Below the pieces are notes generated by a model, which was given only the letters and a program-made list of their open reading frames with translations, had not been told where the DNA came from and did no database searches. Source: Nonomuraea wenchangensis (GTDB lineage Bacteria > Actinomycetota > Actinomycetes > Streptosporangiales > Streptosporangiaceae). Taken from it: a DNA stretch of 64,000 bases. The stretch spans positions 42,864 through 106,863 of the forward strand of contig NZ_FOHX01000027.1 of assembly GCF_900111685.1 (NCBI RefSeq). Direction: 5' to 3'. Below, in pieces: positions 63,999-64,000 of the stretch; position 1 is the first letter of the stretch, and every line of letters begins with the position of its first letter. The position numbers and the translations under genes are program-made.

Positions 63999-64000
63999 GC

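Overview
The window is GC-rich throughout (C or G at nearly all third codon positions). Its gene families (WhiB-like regulator, GntR/UTRA KorSA-type regulators, DUF2637-type Spd membrane proteins, FtsK/SpoIIIE-type TraB transfer ATPase) are characteristic of a filamentous actinomycete host, plausibly Streptomyces, Nonomuraea or Actinomadura relatives; the genus cannot be fixed from sequence alone. No ribosomal RNA, tRNA, integrase or ordinary chromosomal gene was seen. The simplest reading is one extrachromosomal or excisable replicon that is a siphophage and also carries plasmid functions, that is, a phage-plasmid. Assembly of a prophage next to a conjugative element is the main alternative.

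Layout. (A) 1-22.5 kb, rightward: late phage genes. Two tail or fibre-like genes come first, then portal, MuF-type minor head protein, scaffold, major capsid protein, head-tail connectors, tail terminator, tail tube, G/GT chaperones made by a -1 frameshift, tape measure, Dit, two paralogous hub proteins, a CHAP endolysin, a secreted collagen-like protein and a holin, closed by a strong terminator. No terminase is in the window. (B) 22.5-27.5 kb, leftward: small genes and three regulators (two GntR/UTRA, one XRE), with repeated operator-like motifs in the promoters. (C) 27.7-36.1 kb, rightward: a conjugation block of Streptomyces plasmid/AICE type with WhiB, transglycosylase, DUF2637 coiled-coil protein, a 13-copy AGTTCC iteron array, Spd-like membrane proteins and the TraB translocase. 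(D) 36-42.7 kb: membrane proteins, RapZ-like and NUDIX (Pif-like) proteins, a large stem-loop, a candidate replication initiator, and a 560-bp gene-free region with long inverted repeats. (E) 42.7-60.9 kb, rightward: some 30 mostly small genes of phage early type, including an ArdC-like antirestriction protein, a lipoprotein and a dispersed DNA-modification set (PP-loop ATPase, variant C5 cytosine methyltransferase, possible Mom-like protein, DUF5131, DUF4326, DpdA-like transglycosylase). (F) 61.1-64 kb: a Zn-rich gene converging on a leftward parA/partner-protein partition operon.

How the parts fit. Module A would build the virion and lyse the cell. Modules B, D and F would maintain and copy the element as a plasmid. 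Module C would move double-stranded DNA between hyphae without a virion. Module E would protect the DNA from restriction. Two families of short cis elements run across the modules and argue that they belong to one replicon. The first is an 18-bp palindrome family (GTTGGCG-N4-CGCCAAC) scattered from 6.9 to 60.9 kb, mostly in gene gaps, which could be centromere, operator or RNA-hairpin sites. The second is a leader signature (GC hairpin, then CCACCACCAC, then the Shine-Dalgarno) in front of many module E genes. Functional statements rest on motifs read by eye; no database search was run.
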